In this document: positions 35,684-44,532 of the stretch, one piece after another
How the letters are laid out: every line of letters starts with the position of its first letter
How positions within the stretch are numbered: position 1 is the first letter of the stretch
Assembly: GCF_020176955.2 (NCBI RefSeq)
Contig: NZ_JAIUCZ020000011.1
Coordinates: forward strand, 124,001 to 188,000
Source of the DNA: Nocardia sp. alder85J
GTDB taxonomy: Bacteria; Actinomycetota; Actinomycetes; Mycobacteriales; Mycobacteriaceae
Length of the DNA: 64,000 bases
Direction of reading: 5' to 3'
Translations under genes and position numbers: made by a program
The notes under the pieces: generated by a model
What the model was told of the DNA's origin: nothing
The model's database searches: none
The model's input: the letters and a program-made list of their open reading frames with translations, nothing else

Positions 35684-35947
35684 ATGTCGACCGATGAGGA
35701 CTTCGCGGAGCTGACGGCCATGCTGGACGCCGACGACCTGGACGACGGGCCTCGCCTGATCGCCACCCACTACGCGACGCCCGAGGAGGCGATCGAGATG
35801 GTGCGCGCGGCGCAGACGCTCGGCCTCGGCGTGCGCCTGCACAACCGCCTCCGGGTCGAAGAGGTGAACGAGGACGGCGAGGAGACGGCCGTCGAGGAGT
35901 GGATCCTCGACCTGCTGGAGAGCCCGCCGGAAGTCGAAGAGGACTGA
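35684..35947 (+). CDS. Small acidic conserved protein of unknown function
   Basis: The 87-residue protein is acidic, especially at the start (MSTDEDFAELTAMLDADDLDDG) and end (LLESPPEVEED). Its middle, RLIATHYATPEEAIEMVRAAQTLGLGVRLHNRLRVEEVNEDGEE, looks folded with alternating helix and strand. It is not recognised as a known domain. It stands alone, divergent from the small membrane-protein genes, and is followed by a hairpin. Confidence 0.7.
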   Translation: MSTDEDFAELTAMLDADDLDDGPRLIATHYATPEEAIEMVRAAQTLGLGVRLHNRLRVEEVNEDGEETAVEEWILDLLESPPEVEED

Positions 35948-35954
35948 GTCGGGC

Positions 35955-35972
35955 CGGGAGCCACGGCTCCCG
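35955..35972 (+). terminator. Hairpin after the small acidic protein gene
   Basis: CGGGAGCC (35955-35962) pairs with GGCTCCCG (35965-35972), a compact GC-rich stem 8 bases after the stop codon. There is no U-tract. Confidence 0.5.
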
Positions 35973-36210
35973 CCGCCATTCCGGATACGCTGCCTGCCAC
36001 GCCCGCACGAGGGCGCGGCAGCGGCACCCGATCCATCCTTTCCCGTAATATCGCCGGGCACATTCTTCCGGTTCCGCATTGCCGCCGGCCATATTCTTCC
36101 GGCCGCGCCCCCGCCCGTTCCGGGTCGCTCACTCGAGGCATTCCCCGCCGTTGTGGCTACATTTACCGGTTTGTCATCCGGGAAATTCGCGGCGGTACGT
36201 CCGATTCTGT

Positions 36211-36216
36211 TACAGT
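36211..36216 (+). promoter_or_regulatory. -10 element for a leaderless Cys leader peptide
   Basis: TACAGT fits the TANNNT -10 consensus and ends 6 bases before the GTG at 36223. This spacing is that of leaderless transcripts common in mycobacteria and relatives, so transcription would start at or next to the leader peptide GTG. No clear -35 box is visible. Confidence 0.5.
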
Positions 36217-36222
36217 CTGCCG

Positions 36223-36315
36223 GTGTCTTCGAGCTCTGTACCGCGGGTCCGCCATGAATTGGCGTTGATCGCGGTCGGTTGTCTCGTCGTCGCGGATGTC
36301 TACTGTCGCGCTTAG
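36223..36315 (+). CDS. Cys-codon leader peptide upstream of sulfate importer
   Basis: The GTG at 36223 encodes a 30-residue peptide with the core RHELALIAVGCLVVADVYCRA. It resembles the Cys-containing leader peptides found upstream of the sulfate-binding-protein gene in mycobacteria (Ms4533A type, remembered). It has two Cys codons, one three residues from the stop. Ribosome progress over these codons would report cysteine supply and adjust expression of subI-cysTWA, which begins 192 bases downstream. The element sits exactly in front of that operon. Confidence 0.7.
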   Translation: MSSSSVPRVRHELALIAVGCLVVADVYCRA

Positions 36316-36507
36316 CGACGGCACCGCTGCGCGTTTTCACCCCCCGGTAGACTGGCGCGCATTCCTTTCGCAGTTCGTGCCCGTCTCCGAGCGGCCCCGC
36401 GCCGCAGTCGCGCCGTCACCGTGACCGAAATCCGTCCGGTGGATCTACCTGGCAACCGATTGTCCGCGCTCATCCGACATGCGCGGAAGCAGGAAAGGTT
36501 CGATCCG

Positions 36508-37560
36508 ATGTCTCGCAATACCGGATTTCTCTCGCGCCGACGGGCCCTCGCCGTCGCGCTCACCGCGGTGGCGGCGGTCGGACTCACCGCGTGTGGCGGC
36601 GGAGCCAGCGACACCTCCGGCAAGAGCGACAACGCCGGCGCCCCGACCAGCACCCTCACCCTGGTCGCGTATTCGGTGCCGAAGCCGGCGTTCGACAAGG
36701 TGATCCCCGCTTTCAACAAGACCGACGCCGGCAAGGGTGTGCAGGTCCAGGCGTCCTACGGCGCCTCCGGTGACCAGTCCCGCAAGGTCAAGGACGGCGC
36801 CCCGGCCGATGTCGTGAACTTCTCCGTCGAGCCCGACATCACCCGCCTGGTGGACGCCGGTCTGGTCGACTCCAGCTGGAACGCCGACGCCAACAAGGGT
36901 GTGCCGCTGAACTCGGTGGTCGTGATCGCGGTCCGCAAGGGCAATCCGAAGGGCATCCACGACTGGGACGACCTGCTGAAGCCGGGCGTCGAGGTGGTCA
37001 CCCCGAACCCGTTCAGCTCCGGCTCGGCCAAGTGGAACCTGCTCGCGCCGTATGCGGCCAAGAGCGACGGCGGCAAGAATCCGCAGGCCGGCCTCGACTA
37101 CCTGAGCAAGCTGATCACCAAGGACCACGTGAAGGTGCAGCCCACCTCCGGACGCGAGGCCACCGAGACCTTCCTGCAGGGCACCGGCGACGTGCTGCTC
37201 AGCTACGAGAACGAGGCCCTGTTCTCCGAGCGCAACGGTGACGCGCTGGAGCACTTCATCCCGCCGACCACGCTGAAGATCGAGAACCCGGTCGCGGTGC
37301 TGAAGAACTCCAAGAACTCGGACAAGGCCGTCGCCTTCCGCGACTTCCTGTACAGCTCGGACGGGCAGACCGCGCTGGGCAGCGCCGGCTTCCGCCCGGT
37401 CGACCCGAAGGTCGCGGCGAACTTCAGCAAGGATTTCCCGGCGCCCTCGCAGAAGCTGTGGACGATCGCGGACCTGGGTGGCTGGAAGTCGGTGGACAAG
37501 GACCTGTTCACGCAGGGCACCGGCAGCATCGCCCAGATCTACGACAAGGCCAGCAAGTAA
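36508..37560 (+). CDS. subI: Sulfate-binding lipoprotein of ABC importer
   Basis: The 350-residue protein begins with a twin-arginine-like basic start (SRRRALAVALTAVAAVGLTACGGG) and a lipobox LTAC, so it is a lipoprotein anchored outside the membrane. The mature part is a type II periplasmic-binding fold of the sulfate/thiosulfate family: TLVAYSVPKPAFDKVIPAF, GASGDQSRKVKDGAPADVVNFSVEPDI, NPKGIHDWDDL, NPFSSGSAKWNLLAPYA and EATETFLQGTGDVLLSYENEA. AGGAAAGG supports ATG 36508. It opens the subI-cysT-cysW-cysA operon. Confidence 0.95.
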   Translation: MSRNTGFLSRRRALAVALTAVAAVGLTACGGGASDTSGKSDNAGAPTSTLTLVAYSVPKPAFDKVIPAFNKTDAGKGVQVQASYGASGDQSRKVKDGAPADVVNFSVEPDITRLVDAGLVDSSWNADANKGVPLNSVVVIAVRKGNPKGIHDWDDLLKPGVEVVTPNPFSSGSAKWNLLAPYAAKSDGGKNPQAGLDYLSKLITKDHVKVQPTSGREATETFLQGTGDVLLSYENEALFSERNGDALEHFIPPTTLKIENPVAVLKNSKNSDKAVAFRDFLYSSDGQTALGSAGFRPVDPKVAANFSKDFPAPSQKLWTIADLGGWKSVDKDLFTQGTGSIAQIYDKASK

Positions 37561-37595
37561 CGGGTGAACCGGAGCACACGGAATAATCGAGCAAC

Positions 37596-38486
37596 GTGAG
37601 TGACAGCGATATCGACCTCGGGACTGCCGCCGGTCCCGAGGTCGGGCGGGAGACGTCCGGCGGTGGTACGGCCCGGCCGTCCTGGCTCCGGGTGACCGGA
37701 GCGGTCGGCCCGCTGGGCATCGCGACCGCGATGCTGTGGCTCAGTCTGATCGTGCTGCTGCCGCTGGCGGCGCTGACCGTGCATTCCTTCGACAACGGCT
37801 GGTCCGGGTTCTGGGATGCGGTCACCGCGCCGTCGGCGTTGCAGTCGCTGCGCATCACCGTGCTGGTCTCGGTGGTGGTCGCGGTGATCAACGTGATCAT
37901 GGGCACGCTGGTGGCCTGGGTGCTGGTCCGCGACGAGTTCCCGGGCAAACGCATCGTCAACGCCCTGATCGATCTGCCGTTCGCACTGCCGACGATCGTG
38001 GCGAGCATCGTGCTGCTGGCGCTGTACGGGCCGCAGAGCCCGATCGACGTGCACCTCAACGCCACCCAGCCGGGCCTGGTGCTGGCGCTGGGATTCGTCA
38101 CGCTGCCGTTCGTGGTGCGGTCGGTGCAACCGGTGCTGATGGAGGCCGATCTGGAGGTGGAGCAGGCCGCCGCCTCGCTGGGCGCCGACAACCTGACCAC
38201 CTTCCGGCGCGTCGTGCTGCCCACGCTGGCGCCGGCGATCATCTCCGGCGGCGGGCTGGCCTTCGCCCGTGCCATCGGCGAGTTCGGTTCGGTGGTGCTG
38301 ATCGGCGGCAACATTCCCCGGCACACCCAGGTGGCGTCGCAGTACATCCAGCAGCAGATCGAGGTGGACCGGCCGGTGAACGCGGCCGCGGTCTCGGTGG
38401 CACTGCTGGTGATCTCGTTCGCCGTGCTGCTGGTGCTGCGGGTGTTCTCCGAGCGGACCGCGCGGAAGGAGAAAGCGACCCGATGA
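37596..38486 (+). CDS. cysT: Sulfate ABC transporter permease CysT
   Basis: The 296-residue membrane protein has six hydrophobic segments and the EAA loop EQAAASLGADNLTTFRRVVLPTLAPAI, which contacts the ATPase. LPFALPTIVASIVLLALYG is typical of CysT. It forms the membrane channel with CysW. GTG 37596 follows the subI stop by 35 bases. The first 45 residues are a hydrophilic extension. Confidence 0.94.
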   Translation: MSDSDIDLGTAAGPEVGRETSGGGTARPSWLRVTGAVGPLGIATAMLWLSLIVLLPLAALTVHSFDNGWSGFWDAVTAPSALQSLRITVLVSVVVAVINVIMGTLVAWVLVRDEFPGKRIVNALIDLPFALPTIVASIVLLALYGPQSPIDVHLNATQPGLVLALGFVTLPFVVRSVQPVLMEADLEVEQAAASLGADNLTTFRRVVLPTLAPAIISGGGLAFARAIGEFGSVVLIGGNIPRHTQVASQYIQQQIEVDRPVNAAAVSVALLVISFAVLLVLRVFSERTARKEKATR

Positions 38487-39295
38487 AACTCTCCGCACCC
38501 ACCCGGATCTCGCTGCGCGTGGTGGCGCTGGCCTATCTGTTCGTGCTGCTGGTGGCGCCGCTGATCATCATCCTGTGGCGCAGTTTCGAGCACGGGATCG
38601 GCGCGTTCTTCGGTTCGATCACCACTCCGGCGGCGATCTCGGCGATCGATCTGTCGTTGCTGATCATCGCGATCGTGGTGCCGCTGAACGTGGTGTTCGG
38701 CGTGATCACCGCGATCGCGCTGGTCCGCGGCAACTTCCCCGGCCGCTCCCTGCTCCAGGGTGTGGTGGATCTGCCGTTCGCGGTGTCGCCGGTGGTCGTG
38801 GGCGTCTCGCTGATCATGCTCTGGGGCGTGAACGGCTGGTTCGGCGGCATCCAGCAGCATTTCGGCATCAAGGTGATCTTCGGGCTGACCGGGATGGTGC
38901 TGGCCACCATCTTCGTGACGTTGCCGTTCGTGGTCAGCGAGGTGGTGCCGGTCCTGCACGAGATCGGCGACGATCAGGAACAGGCCGCCGCCACGCTCGG
39001 CGCGAACTGGTGGCAGACGTTCTGGCGGATCACGCTGCCGGCCATCCGCTGGGGTCTGACCTACGGCATCGTGCTGACCGTCGCGCGCTCGCTCGGCGAG
39101 TTCGGCGCCGTCACCATGGTGTCGTCGGCGCTACCGGGCATCTCACAGACGCTGACCCTGCTCGTGCACGGGCGATACATCAACGACCACAACACCTTCG
39201 GCGCCTACTGCGCGGCGACGCTGCTGATGGCGCTGGCGCTCGTCACCCTGATCCTGATGACCCTGCTCGAACGCCGGCGCGGGAAAGCCGAGTGA
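38483..39295 (+). CDS. cysW: Sulfate ABC transporter permease CysW
   Basis: The 270-residue permease has the EAA loop EQAAATLGANWWQTFWRITLPAIRWGL and the CysW-like VVDLPFAVSPVVVGVSLIMLWG. It pairs with CysT. The ATG overlaps the cysT stop (ATGA), ensuring equal synthesis of both halves of the channel. Confidence 0.94.
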   Translation: MKLSAPTRISLRVVALAYLFVLLVAPLIIILWRSFEHGIGAFFGSITTPAAISAIDLSLLIIAIVVPLNVVFGVITAIALVRGNFPGRSLLQGVVDLPFAVSPVVVGVSLIMLWGVNGWFGGIQQHFGIKVIFGLTGMVLATIFVTLPFVVSEVVPVLHEIGDDQEQAAATLGANWWQTFWRITLPAIRWGLTYGIVLTVARSLGEFGAVTMVSSALPGISQTLTLLVHGRYINDHNTFGAYCAATLLMALALVTLILMTLLERRRGKAE

Positions 39296-39338
39296 CCCGA
39301 GTGATTACCACGATGCTTACCGTGCCGGAGGCGGCCAG

Positions 39339-40334
39339 ATGATTACCGTGACCAATGCGAACAAGCGGTACGGCTCGTTCGCCGCCCTCGACGATGTCAG
39401 CCTGGAGATCCCCTCGGGCGAACTGACCGCGCTGCTCGGGCCGTCCGGCTCGGGCAAGTCGACGCTGCTGCGGTCGATCGCGGGGCTGGAGAGCCTGGAT
39501 TCCGGCATCGTCACCATCGCCGGTCGCGATGTGACCCGGGTGGCGCCGCAGAAGCGCGACATCGGTTTCGTGTTCCAGCACTACGCGGCGTTCAAGCACA
39601 TGACCGTGCGCGACAACGTCGCCTTCGGCCTGAAGATCCGCCGCCGGCCCAAGGGCGAGATCAGCAAGCGGGTCGACGAGTTGCTCGGCATCGTCGGCCT
39701 GGACGGTTTCCAGCACCGCTATCCGGCGCAGCTGTCCGGTGGTCAGCGGCAGCGGATGGCGCTGGCCCGCGCGCTGGCGGTGGATCCGCAGGTGCTGCTG
39801 CTGGACGAGCCGTTCGGCGCGCTGGACGCCAAGGTGCGCGAGGATCTGCGCACCTGGTTGCGCCGCCTGCACGAGGAGGTGCACGTCACCACGGTCCTGG
39901 TCACCCACGATCAGGAGGAGGCGCTGGACGTCGCCGATCGGATCGCGGTGATGAACGCGGGCCGGATCGAGCAGGTCGGCACCCCGGCGGACGTGTACGA
40001 CCGCCCGGCCAACGAATTCGTCATGTCGTTCCTGGGTTCGGTGGCCAAGCTGAACGGGCATCTGGTACGGCCGCACGACATCCGCATCGGCCGCGATCCG
40101 GGTCTGGCGCTGGCCGAGCACGAGGGCACCGCGGAATCCGCCGGCATCACCCGGGCGACCGTGGAACGCGTGGTGCGCCTCGGTTTCGAGGTGCGGCTGG
40201 AGTTGCGCAATGCGGCCACCGGCGACCATTTCACCGCGCAGGTCACCCGTGGCGACGCGGCGGCGCTGAAGCTCACCGAGGGGGAGACGGTGTACGCGCG
40301 GGCGACCCGGGTGCCCGAACTGCCCGCGAGCTGA
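39339..40334 (+). CDS. cysA: Sulfate ABC transporter ATPase CysA
   Basis: The 331-residue ATPase has GPSGSGKST (Walker A), QHYAAFKHMTVRDNVAFG (Q-loop), LSGGQRQRMALARALA (signature), LLLDEP (Walker B) and VTHDQEEALDVADR (H-loop), then the regulatory C-terminal domain with LVRPHDIRIGRDP. It powers sulfate uptake with SubI and CysTW. A 43-base gap separates it from cysW. A strong hairpin follows the stop. Confidence 0.95.
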   Translation: MITVTNANKRYGSFAALDDVSLEIPSGELTALLGPSGSGKSTLLRSIAGLESLDSGIVTIAGRDVTRVAPQKRDIGFVFQHYAAFKHMTVRDNVAFGLKIRRRPKGEISKRVDELLGIVGLDGFQHRYPAQLSGGQRQRMALARALAVDPQVLLLDEPFGALDAKVREDLRTWLRRLHEEVHVTTVLVTHDQEEALDVADRIAVMNAGRIEQVGTPADVYDRPANEFVMSFLGSVAKLNGHLVRPHDIRIGRDPGLALAEHEGTAESAGITRATVERVVRLGFEVRLELRNAATGDHFTAQVTRGDAAALKLTEGETVYARATRVPELPAS

Positions 40335-40345
40335 GGTCTCCGGTG

Positions 40346-40375
40346 AGCGCCGCCGCCTGCCGGGGTGGCGGCGCT
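40346..40375 (+). terminator. Hairpin terminator after cysA
   Basis: AGCGCCGCC (40346-40354) and GGCGGCGCT (40367-40375) form a perfect 9-bp stem with a 12-base loop, 12 bases after the cysA stop. No U-tract follows. Confidence 0.65.
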
Positions 40376-40483
40376 TCGCGGACAACCCGATGTCCGGTGC
40401 TTGGCAAGCCCTGCCACCCGATGATTGCCTGAACCCGGTTCGGATCACGGTTCGGTGAACGGCACGGCGATCGGGGTGAACTG

Positions 40484-41752
40484 ATGGCGGTGGGGCTCGG
40501 CATGAGTATCGGCACGATCCATACGGTGTGCGCGGTCGCGGCGGCCGCCGGTCGGCCCGCGCCGCAGCCCGCCACCCGGCGGACCACGCTGACCTTCGAC
40601 AGTTCCGGGGCGGTGCGGGTCGGGCGGATCCCGCGGCACGGCCGGATGATCACCGACTTCGCGGACCTGACCCAGCGGCCGGCGCCGGGCGCACGAGTCT
40701 GCCACCGCACGCTGACCGCGGCGGATCTGGTGGCGACGGTGGCGGGGAGTATGTGCGCCGAGGTGCTGGGCGCGCCGGACACCGCCGCGGTGCTGGGCGT
40801 CCCACGGGCCGCTGAGATGCGGGGCGCCCCACGGGCCGCTGAGATGCGGGGCGTCCCACGGGCCGCGGCGGCGATGGACGCGATACGGGCTTCGGCGGCG
40901 ATGAGCGTTCAGCGGGCCGCGGCGGCGAGGGTCGCGGTGACCCATCCGGTCGGCTGTCCGGCCGCGCGGGTCACCGAGTTGCGGGCAGCGCTGGATACGG
41001 CCGGGCTGGAGGCGGCGCTGCTGGTGGCCGAGCCGATCGCGGCCGCCGCCTGGCTGTCCGCCACCCACGGCCCGTTGCTGCCGGGCCTGGCACTGGTCTA
41101 CGACCTGGGCGGTTCCGGGCTGAGTGTGACGCTGGTGCGGGTCGGCGCGGGTCTCCCGCCCGGCCCGATCGTGGGGACGCCGGTGCGGTCGGCCGAATTC
41201 GGCGGCCGGGCGTTCGGCGCCGAGGTGTCCCGCCGCGCCGCCCGGCTGGTGGCGGCCGGTTCGGCGGACCGGCTGACCGATGCGGCGACCGGCGAGCTCC
41301 GCACCGCTCATGTCCGCCGGTCGCTGACCGAGGTCTATCGCTGCCTGCGGCTGGCCGATGTCACCATGGCCGACGTCGACCGGGTGCTGGTGGTCGGCGG
41401 TGCGGCCCGCCCGCCCGAGGTGGCGGCGGTGCTGGCCGAGGCGCTGGCCCGGCCGGTGGTCGTGGCGCGGGAGCCCGAGCGCACGATCGCGGAGGGTGCG
41501 GCGATCCTGGCGCGGCGGGCCGCCGAGGTGGCGCACGGTGACGCGGTACGGCGGCGCCGGGCCGGTCGTGCCCGGACCGCGCGGGTGGTCCGGCGGCGGG
41601 TGGTGCGGGCGGCGGCGCTGGTAGGCGCGGCCGTGGCGGCCGTCGCGCTGCTCGCGGCGGTGCCCGGTGACTGCGCGAGAACGACGACCGGGTCGCTCGG
41701 CGCTGTACTACAGTCCGATACGGACACTATGCAGTCACCACACGGAACGTGA
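40484..41752 (+). CDS. Hsp70-like membrane-anchored protein, degenerate ATPase motifs
   Basis: The 422-residue protein has an actin/Hsp70-type fold: GMSIGTIHTVCAV where DnaK has GIDLGTTNS, VAEPIAAAAWLS, VYDLGGSGLSVTLV (phosphate-2 motif, normally DLGGGTFDV) and VLVVGGAARPPEV (adenosine motif). The phosphate-1 Asp is Ser and the second Asp of phosphate-2 is Ser, so ATP hydrolysis is doubtful. A basic stretch and a hydrophobic helix (AAALVGAAVAAVALLAAV) near residue 385 anchor the C-terminus; the remaining tail is short. An in-frame insertion of 27-bp repeats lies near residue 105. It lacks the substrate-binding domain of DnaK. Confidence 0.75.
   Translation: MAVGLGMSIGTIHTVCAVAAAAGRPAPQPATRRTTLTFDSSGAVRVGRIPRHGRMITDFADLTQRPAPGARVCHRTLTAADLVATVAGSMCAEVLGAPDTAAVLGVPRAAEMRGAPRAAEMRGVPRAAAAMDAIRASAAMSVQRAAAARVAVTHPVGCPAARVTELRAALDTAGLEAALLVAEPIAAAAWLSATHGPLLPGLALVYDLGGSGLSVTLVRVGAGLPPGPIVGTPVRSAEFGGRAFGAEVSRRAARLVAAGSADRLTDAATGELRTAHVRRSLTEVYRCLRLADVTMADVDRVLVVGGAARPPEVAAVLAEALARPVVVAREPERTIAEGAAILARRAAEVAHGDAVRRRRAGRARTARVVRRRVVRAAALVGAAVAAVALLAAVPGDCARTTTGSLGAVLQSDTDTMQSPHGT
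40796..40876 (+). repeat. Three 27-bp tandem coding repeats
   Basis: Units at 40796-40822 and 40823-40849 are nearly identical and encode GVPRAAEMR / GAPRAAEMR; a third unit (40850-40876) is degenerate. They lie inside the Hsp70-like gene and look like a recent expansion. Confidence 0.85.
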
Positions 41753-41846
41753 TGTGGCACACGCGGTTCGGCGCGGGCCCGCGGTCCGGCCACTGAACTG
41801 GGGTGACATCCGTTTCGGCGGGCCGGGGGTGATCGGTCTCCCGCTG

Positions 41847-41894
41847 TTGACGTGACCGGGTGTACGTGTAACCATTGGGTACAGTTACCCAGTG
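41847..41894 (+). promoter_or_regulatory. Promoter with 22-bp palindromic operator before the diiron oxygenase
   Basis: TTGACG (41847-41852) is followed after 16 bases by TAACCA (41869-41874), a fair -35/-10 pair. Overlapping its downstream end, CATTGGGTA (41873-41881) and TACCCAGTG (41886-41894) form an inverted repeat with 8 of 9 matching positions around CAGT. The placement suggests a repressor site of TetR type controlling the AurF-like gene. No TetR gene is adjacent in the window. Confidence 0.6.
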
Positions 41895-41908
41895 AAAGTG
41901 AGGGGGCG

Positions 41909-42928
41909 ATGACGATGACGTCCGTTGCCGCGAAGCGCGACCTCGACCAGGTCGTCGAGCAGGCCATGCAGTACGCCGAGAAGCTCATGTTGCTGTCGCA
42001 GGGCTCGGTCGACAAGCATTTCGACCCGTTCACCGATATCGACTGGGACAACCCGGATTTCGACCCGAGCGCCGGGCCGCAGCGATGGATTCTGCCCGCG
42101 TCGGCGGATCCGCTGGGCCGCCACCCGTGGTACCGCGCACTGCCGGTCGAGCAGCAGATCGAGATCGGCAAGTACCGCCAGGCCAATATCGCCAAGGTCG
42201 GCTTGCAGTTCGAATCGCTGCTGATCAGCGGCATGGTCCACTACACGGCCTTCCACCTGGACAACGGGTCGCGCGAGTTCCGGTACTGCACCCATGAGAT
42301 GACCGAGGAACTCAACCACACCCTGATGTTCCAGGAGATGGTGAACCGCATCGGTGAGGACGTCCCGGGCATGGGCCCGGTCGTGCGCCGGCTGCGCCAT
42401 CTGGTGGTGCCGATCGCGAACTCGTTCCCGAACCTGTTCTTCATGGCGGTGCTCGGCGGCGAGGAGCCGATCGATCACATCCAGAAGCAGATCCTGCGCT
42501 CCGGTGAGGACGTGCACCCGATCATGCGGGGCGTCATGGCGATCCACATCGCCGAGGAGGCGCGCCACATCTCCTTCGCGCACGAGTACCTCAAGCACCA
42601 TGTGCCGGAGGCCGGTCCGGTCGATCGGCTCGTGCTGTCGGTGATGATGCCGGTGATCATGTGGATCGTCGGGCGGGCGATCGTGACCCCGCCGCGCGCG
42701 TTCTTCGAGAAGTACGACATCCCCGACGAGGTCCGCCGCGAGCTGTTCTTCGGCTCGGCCGACGCGCGGAAGGTGTTCAGCGACTACTTCGTCGACGTGC
42801 GCGCCCTCGCGCAGGAGATCGGCCTGATGAATCCGCTGGCCAAGCGGGTCTGGAAGCTGCTGCGCATCGACGGCCCGACCAGCCGGTACCGTTCGGAGCC
42901 GATCCGCCGCGGCGCGACGGCGGCCTGA
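41909..42928 (+). CDS. AurF-like diiron oxygenase
   Basis: The 339-residue helical protein has the ferritin-like diiron ligands expected of AurF (p-aminobenzoate N-oxygenase) relatives: THEMTEELNHTLMFQEMV, GGEEPIDHIQ and HIAEEARHISFAHEYL, giving several Glu and His metal ligands in order. It probably oxidises an amine or similar substrate using O2. The fused ferredoxin-reductase gene 14 bases downstream is the likely electron source. AGGGGG lies just upstream; ATG 41909 or ATG 41915 may be used. Mycobacteria carry related genes of unknown substrate, so no substrate is proposed. Confidence 0.85.
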   Translation: MTMTSVAAKRDLDQVVEQAMQYAEKLMLLSQGSVDKHFDPFTDIDWDNPDFDPSAGPQRWILPASADPLGRHPWYRALPVEQQIEIGKYRQANIAKVGLQFESLLISGMVHYTAFHLDNGSREFRYCTHEMTEELNHTLMFQEMVNRIGEDVPGMGPVVRRLRHLVVPIANSFPNLFFMAVLGGEEPIDHIQKQILRSGEDVHPIMRGVMAIHIAEEARHISFAHEYLKHHVPEAGPVDRLVLSVMMPVIMWIVGRAIVTPPRAFFEKYDIPDEVRRELFFGSADARKVFSDYFVDVRALAQEIGLMNPLAKRVWKLLRIDGPTSRYRSEPIRRGATAA

Positions 42929-42942
42929 GCCGGAGTATTCGC

Positions 42943-44532
42943 GTGCCCTACGTCGTCACCCAATCCTGTTGCAGCGACGCCTCCTGCGTCTACGCCTGCC
43001 CGGTGAACTGCATCCATCCCACGCCGGACGAGCCGGACTTCGCGACCGCGGAGATGCTGTATGTCGACCCGCAGGCGTGCGTCGACTGCGGCGCGTGTGC
43101 CACGGCCTGCCCGGTGGATGCCGTCGTCTCGTCGAAGCAGCTGACCGACGGCCAACTGCCCTTCATCGAGATCAACGCCGATTTCTACCGGGCCGATCGG
43201 CCGAGACCGCTACTGGCCCAGCTGATTCCGGCCGCGGCGGTGTCGGCGGGCCGGGGGCCGCTGCGGGTGGCGATCGTGGGCTCCGGCCCGTCGGCGATGT
43301 ACGCCGCCGACGAGCTGCTGACCCAGCCCGGCGTGGCGGTGACCGTGCTGGAGCGGCTGCCGGTGCCCTACGGCCTGGCCCGCTACGGGGTGGCGCCCGA
43401 TCATGCCCGCACCCGGCAGGTGAGCCGGTTGTTCGACGTGATCGCGGCCCAGCCCGGCTTCGGGTCGTATCTGAACGTGACCGTGGGCGAGCATATTTCG
43501 CACCGGGAGCTGCTCGAACACTGCCATGCGGTGATCTACGCCGCCGGCGCCGCGACCGACCGCAAACTGGGGGTCCCGGGTGAGGGACTGCCCGGCAGCA
43601 CCTCCGCCACCGAATTCGTGGCCTGGTACAACGGGCATCCCGACCACGCGCGACAGGAATTCGATCTGTCGCAGCCGCGGGTGGTGATCGTCGGCAACGG
43701 CAACGTCGCGCTCGACGTGGCCCGCATCCTGACCGTCGACCCGGAAACCCTGGCCGGGACCGACATCTCGCCGCTGGCGCTGGCGGCGTTGCGCCGCAGC
43801 GCGGTCGAGGAGGTGGTGATCGTCGGCCGTCGCGGCCCCGCCGAATCCGCCTTCACCGTGCCCGAATTCGTGGGTCTGCTCGGCGCCGACGTGGACATCG
43901 TGGTGGAAGGTGAGGTGCCGGAGCCGATTCCGGGGCAGCCGCAGCGGGTCGAGCAGAAGCTGCGCCTGCTGCGCGGGCTGGCCGAGCGGCCGGTGTCGGG
44001 GCGGCGGCGGATCGTGTTCCGCTACCTGTCCGCGCCGGTGGCGCTGACGGGCACGGAGCAGGTGACCGGAATCGAGCTCGCCCGTACCGAATTGGTGATC
44101 GAGGCCGACGGCGCGGTCCGCGCGGTCGCGACCGGATCCACCGAGATCGTGGCCACCGGACTGGTGCTGGCCTCGGTCGGTTACCGCGGCGTGCCGCTGC
44201 CGGACCTGCCGTTCGACGACCGCGCGGGCGTGCTGCCCAATCGCGGCGGCCGGGTACTGGACGCCGTCGACGGCGATGTCCTGCCCGGCACCTATGTCAC
44301 CGGCTGGCTCAAGCGCGGCCCGACCGGTTTCATCGGCACCAACAAATCCGATGCGCAGCAGACCGTGCGGCAGCTGGTCGACGATTTCAACTCCGGCCGC
44401 CTGCCCGAACCGCGCCGCGACGCGGCCGATCTCGACCGGCTGGTGGCCGACCGCCGCCCGGCCGCGATCCGCGGTGGGGCCGTGGTGGTGCGGCCGCCGC
44501 GCCGCAAGCGTCCGCTGCTGTCCCTGGTGTAG
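42943..44532 (+). CDS. fprB: Ferredoxin fused to ferredoxin-NADP+ reductase (FprB-like)
   Basis: The 529-residue protein starts with a 7Fe/8Fe ferredoxin domain (CxxxxxCVYACPVNCIHP, then CVDCGACATACPVDAV). An adrenodoxin-reductase-like flavoprotein follows: VAIVGSGPSAMYAADEL (FAD), PVPYGLARYGVAPDH, VIVGNGNVALDVARIL (NADP) and VTGWLKRGPTGFIGTNKSDA. This is the FprB layout. It would pass electrons from NADPH to the neighbouring AurF-like diiron enzyme. GGAG 7 bases before GTG 42943 fixes the start. The two genes form an operon. Confidence 0.92.
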   Translation: MPYVVTQSCCSDASCVYACPVNCIHPTPDEPDFATAEMLYVDPQACVDCGACATACPVDAVVSSKQLTDGQLPFIEINADFYRADRPRPLLAQLIPAAAVSAGRGPLRVAIVGSGPSAMYAADELLTQPGVAVTVLERLPVPYGLARYGVAPDHARTRQVSRLFDVIAAQPGFGSYLNVTVGEHISHRELLEHCHAVIYAAGAATDRKLGVPGEGLPGSTSATEFVAWYNGHPDHARQEFDLSQPRVVIVGNGNVALDVARILTVDPETLAGTDISPLALAALRRSAVEEVVIVGRRGPAESAFTVPEFVGLLGADVDIVVEGEVPEPIPGQPQRVEQKLRLLRGLAERPVSGRRRIVFRYLSAPVALTGTEQVTGIELARTELVIEADGAVRAVATGSTEIVATGLVLASVGYRGVPLPDLPFDDRAGVLPNRGGRVLDAVDGDVLPGTYVTGWLKRGPTGFIGTNKSDAQQTVRQLVDDFNSGRLPEPRRDAADLDRLVADRRPAAIRGGAVVVRPPRRKRPLLSLV

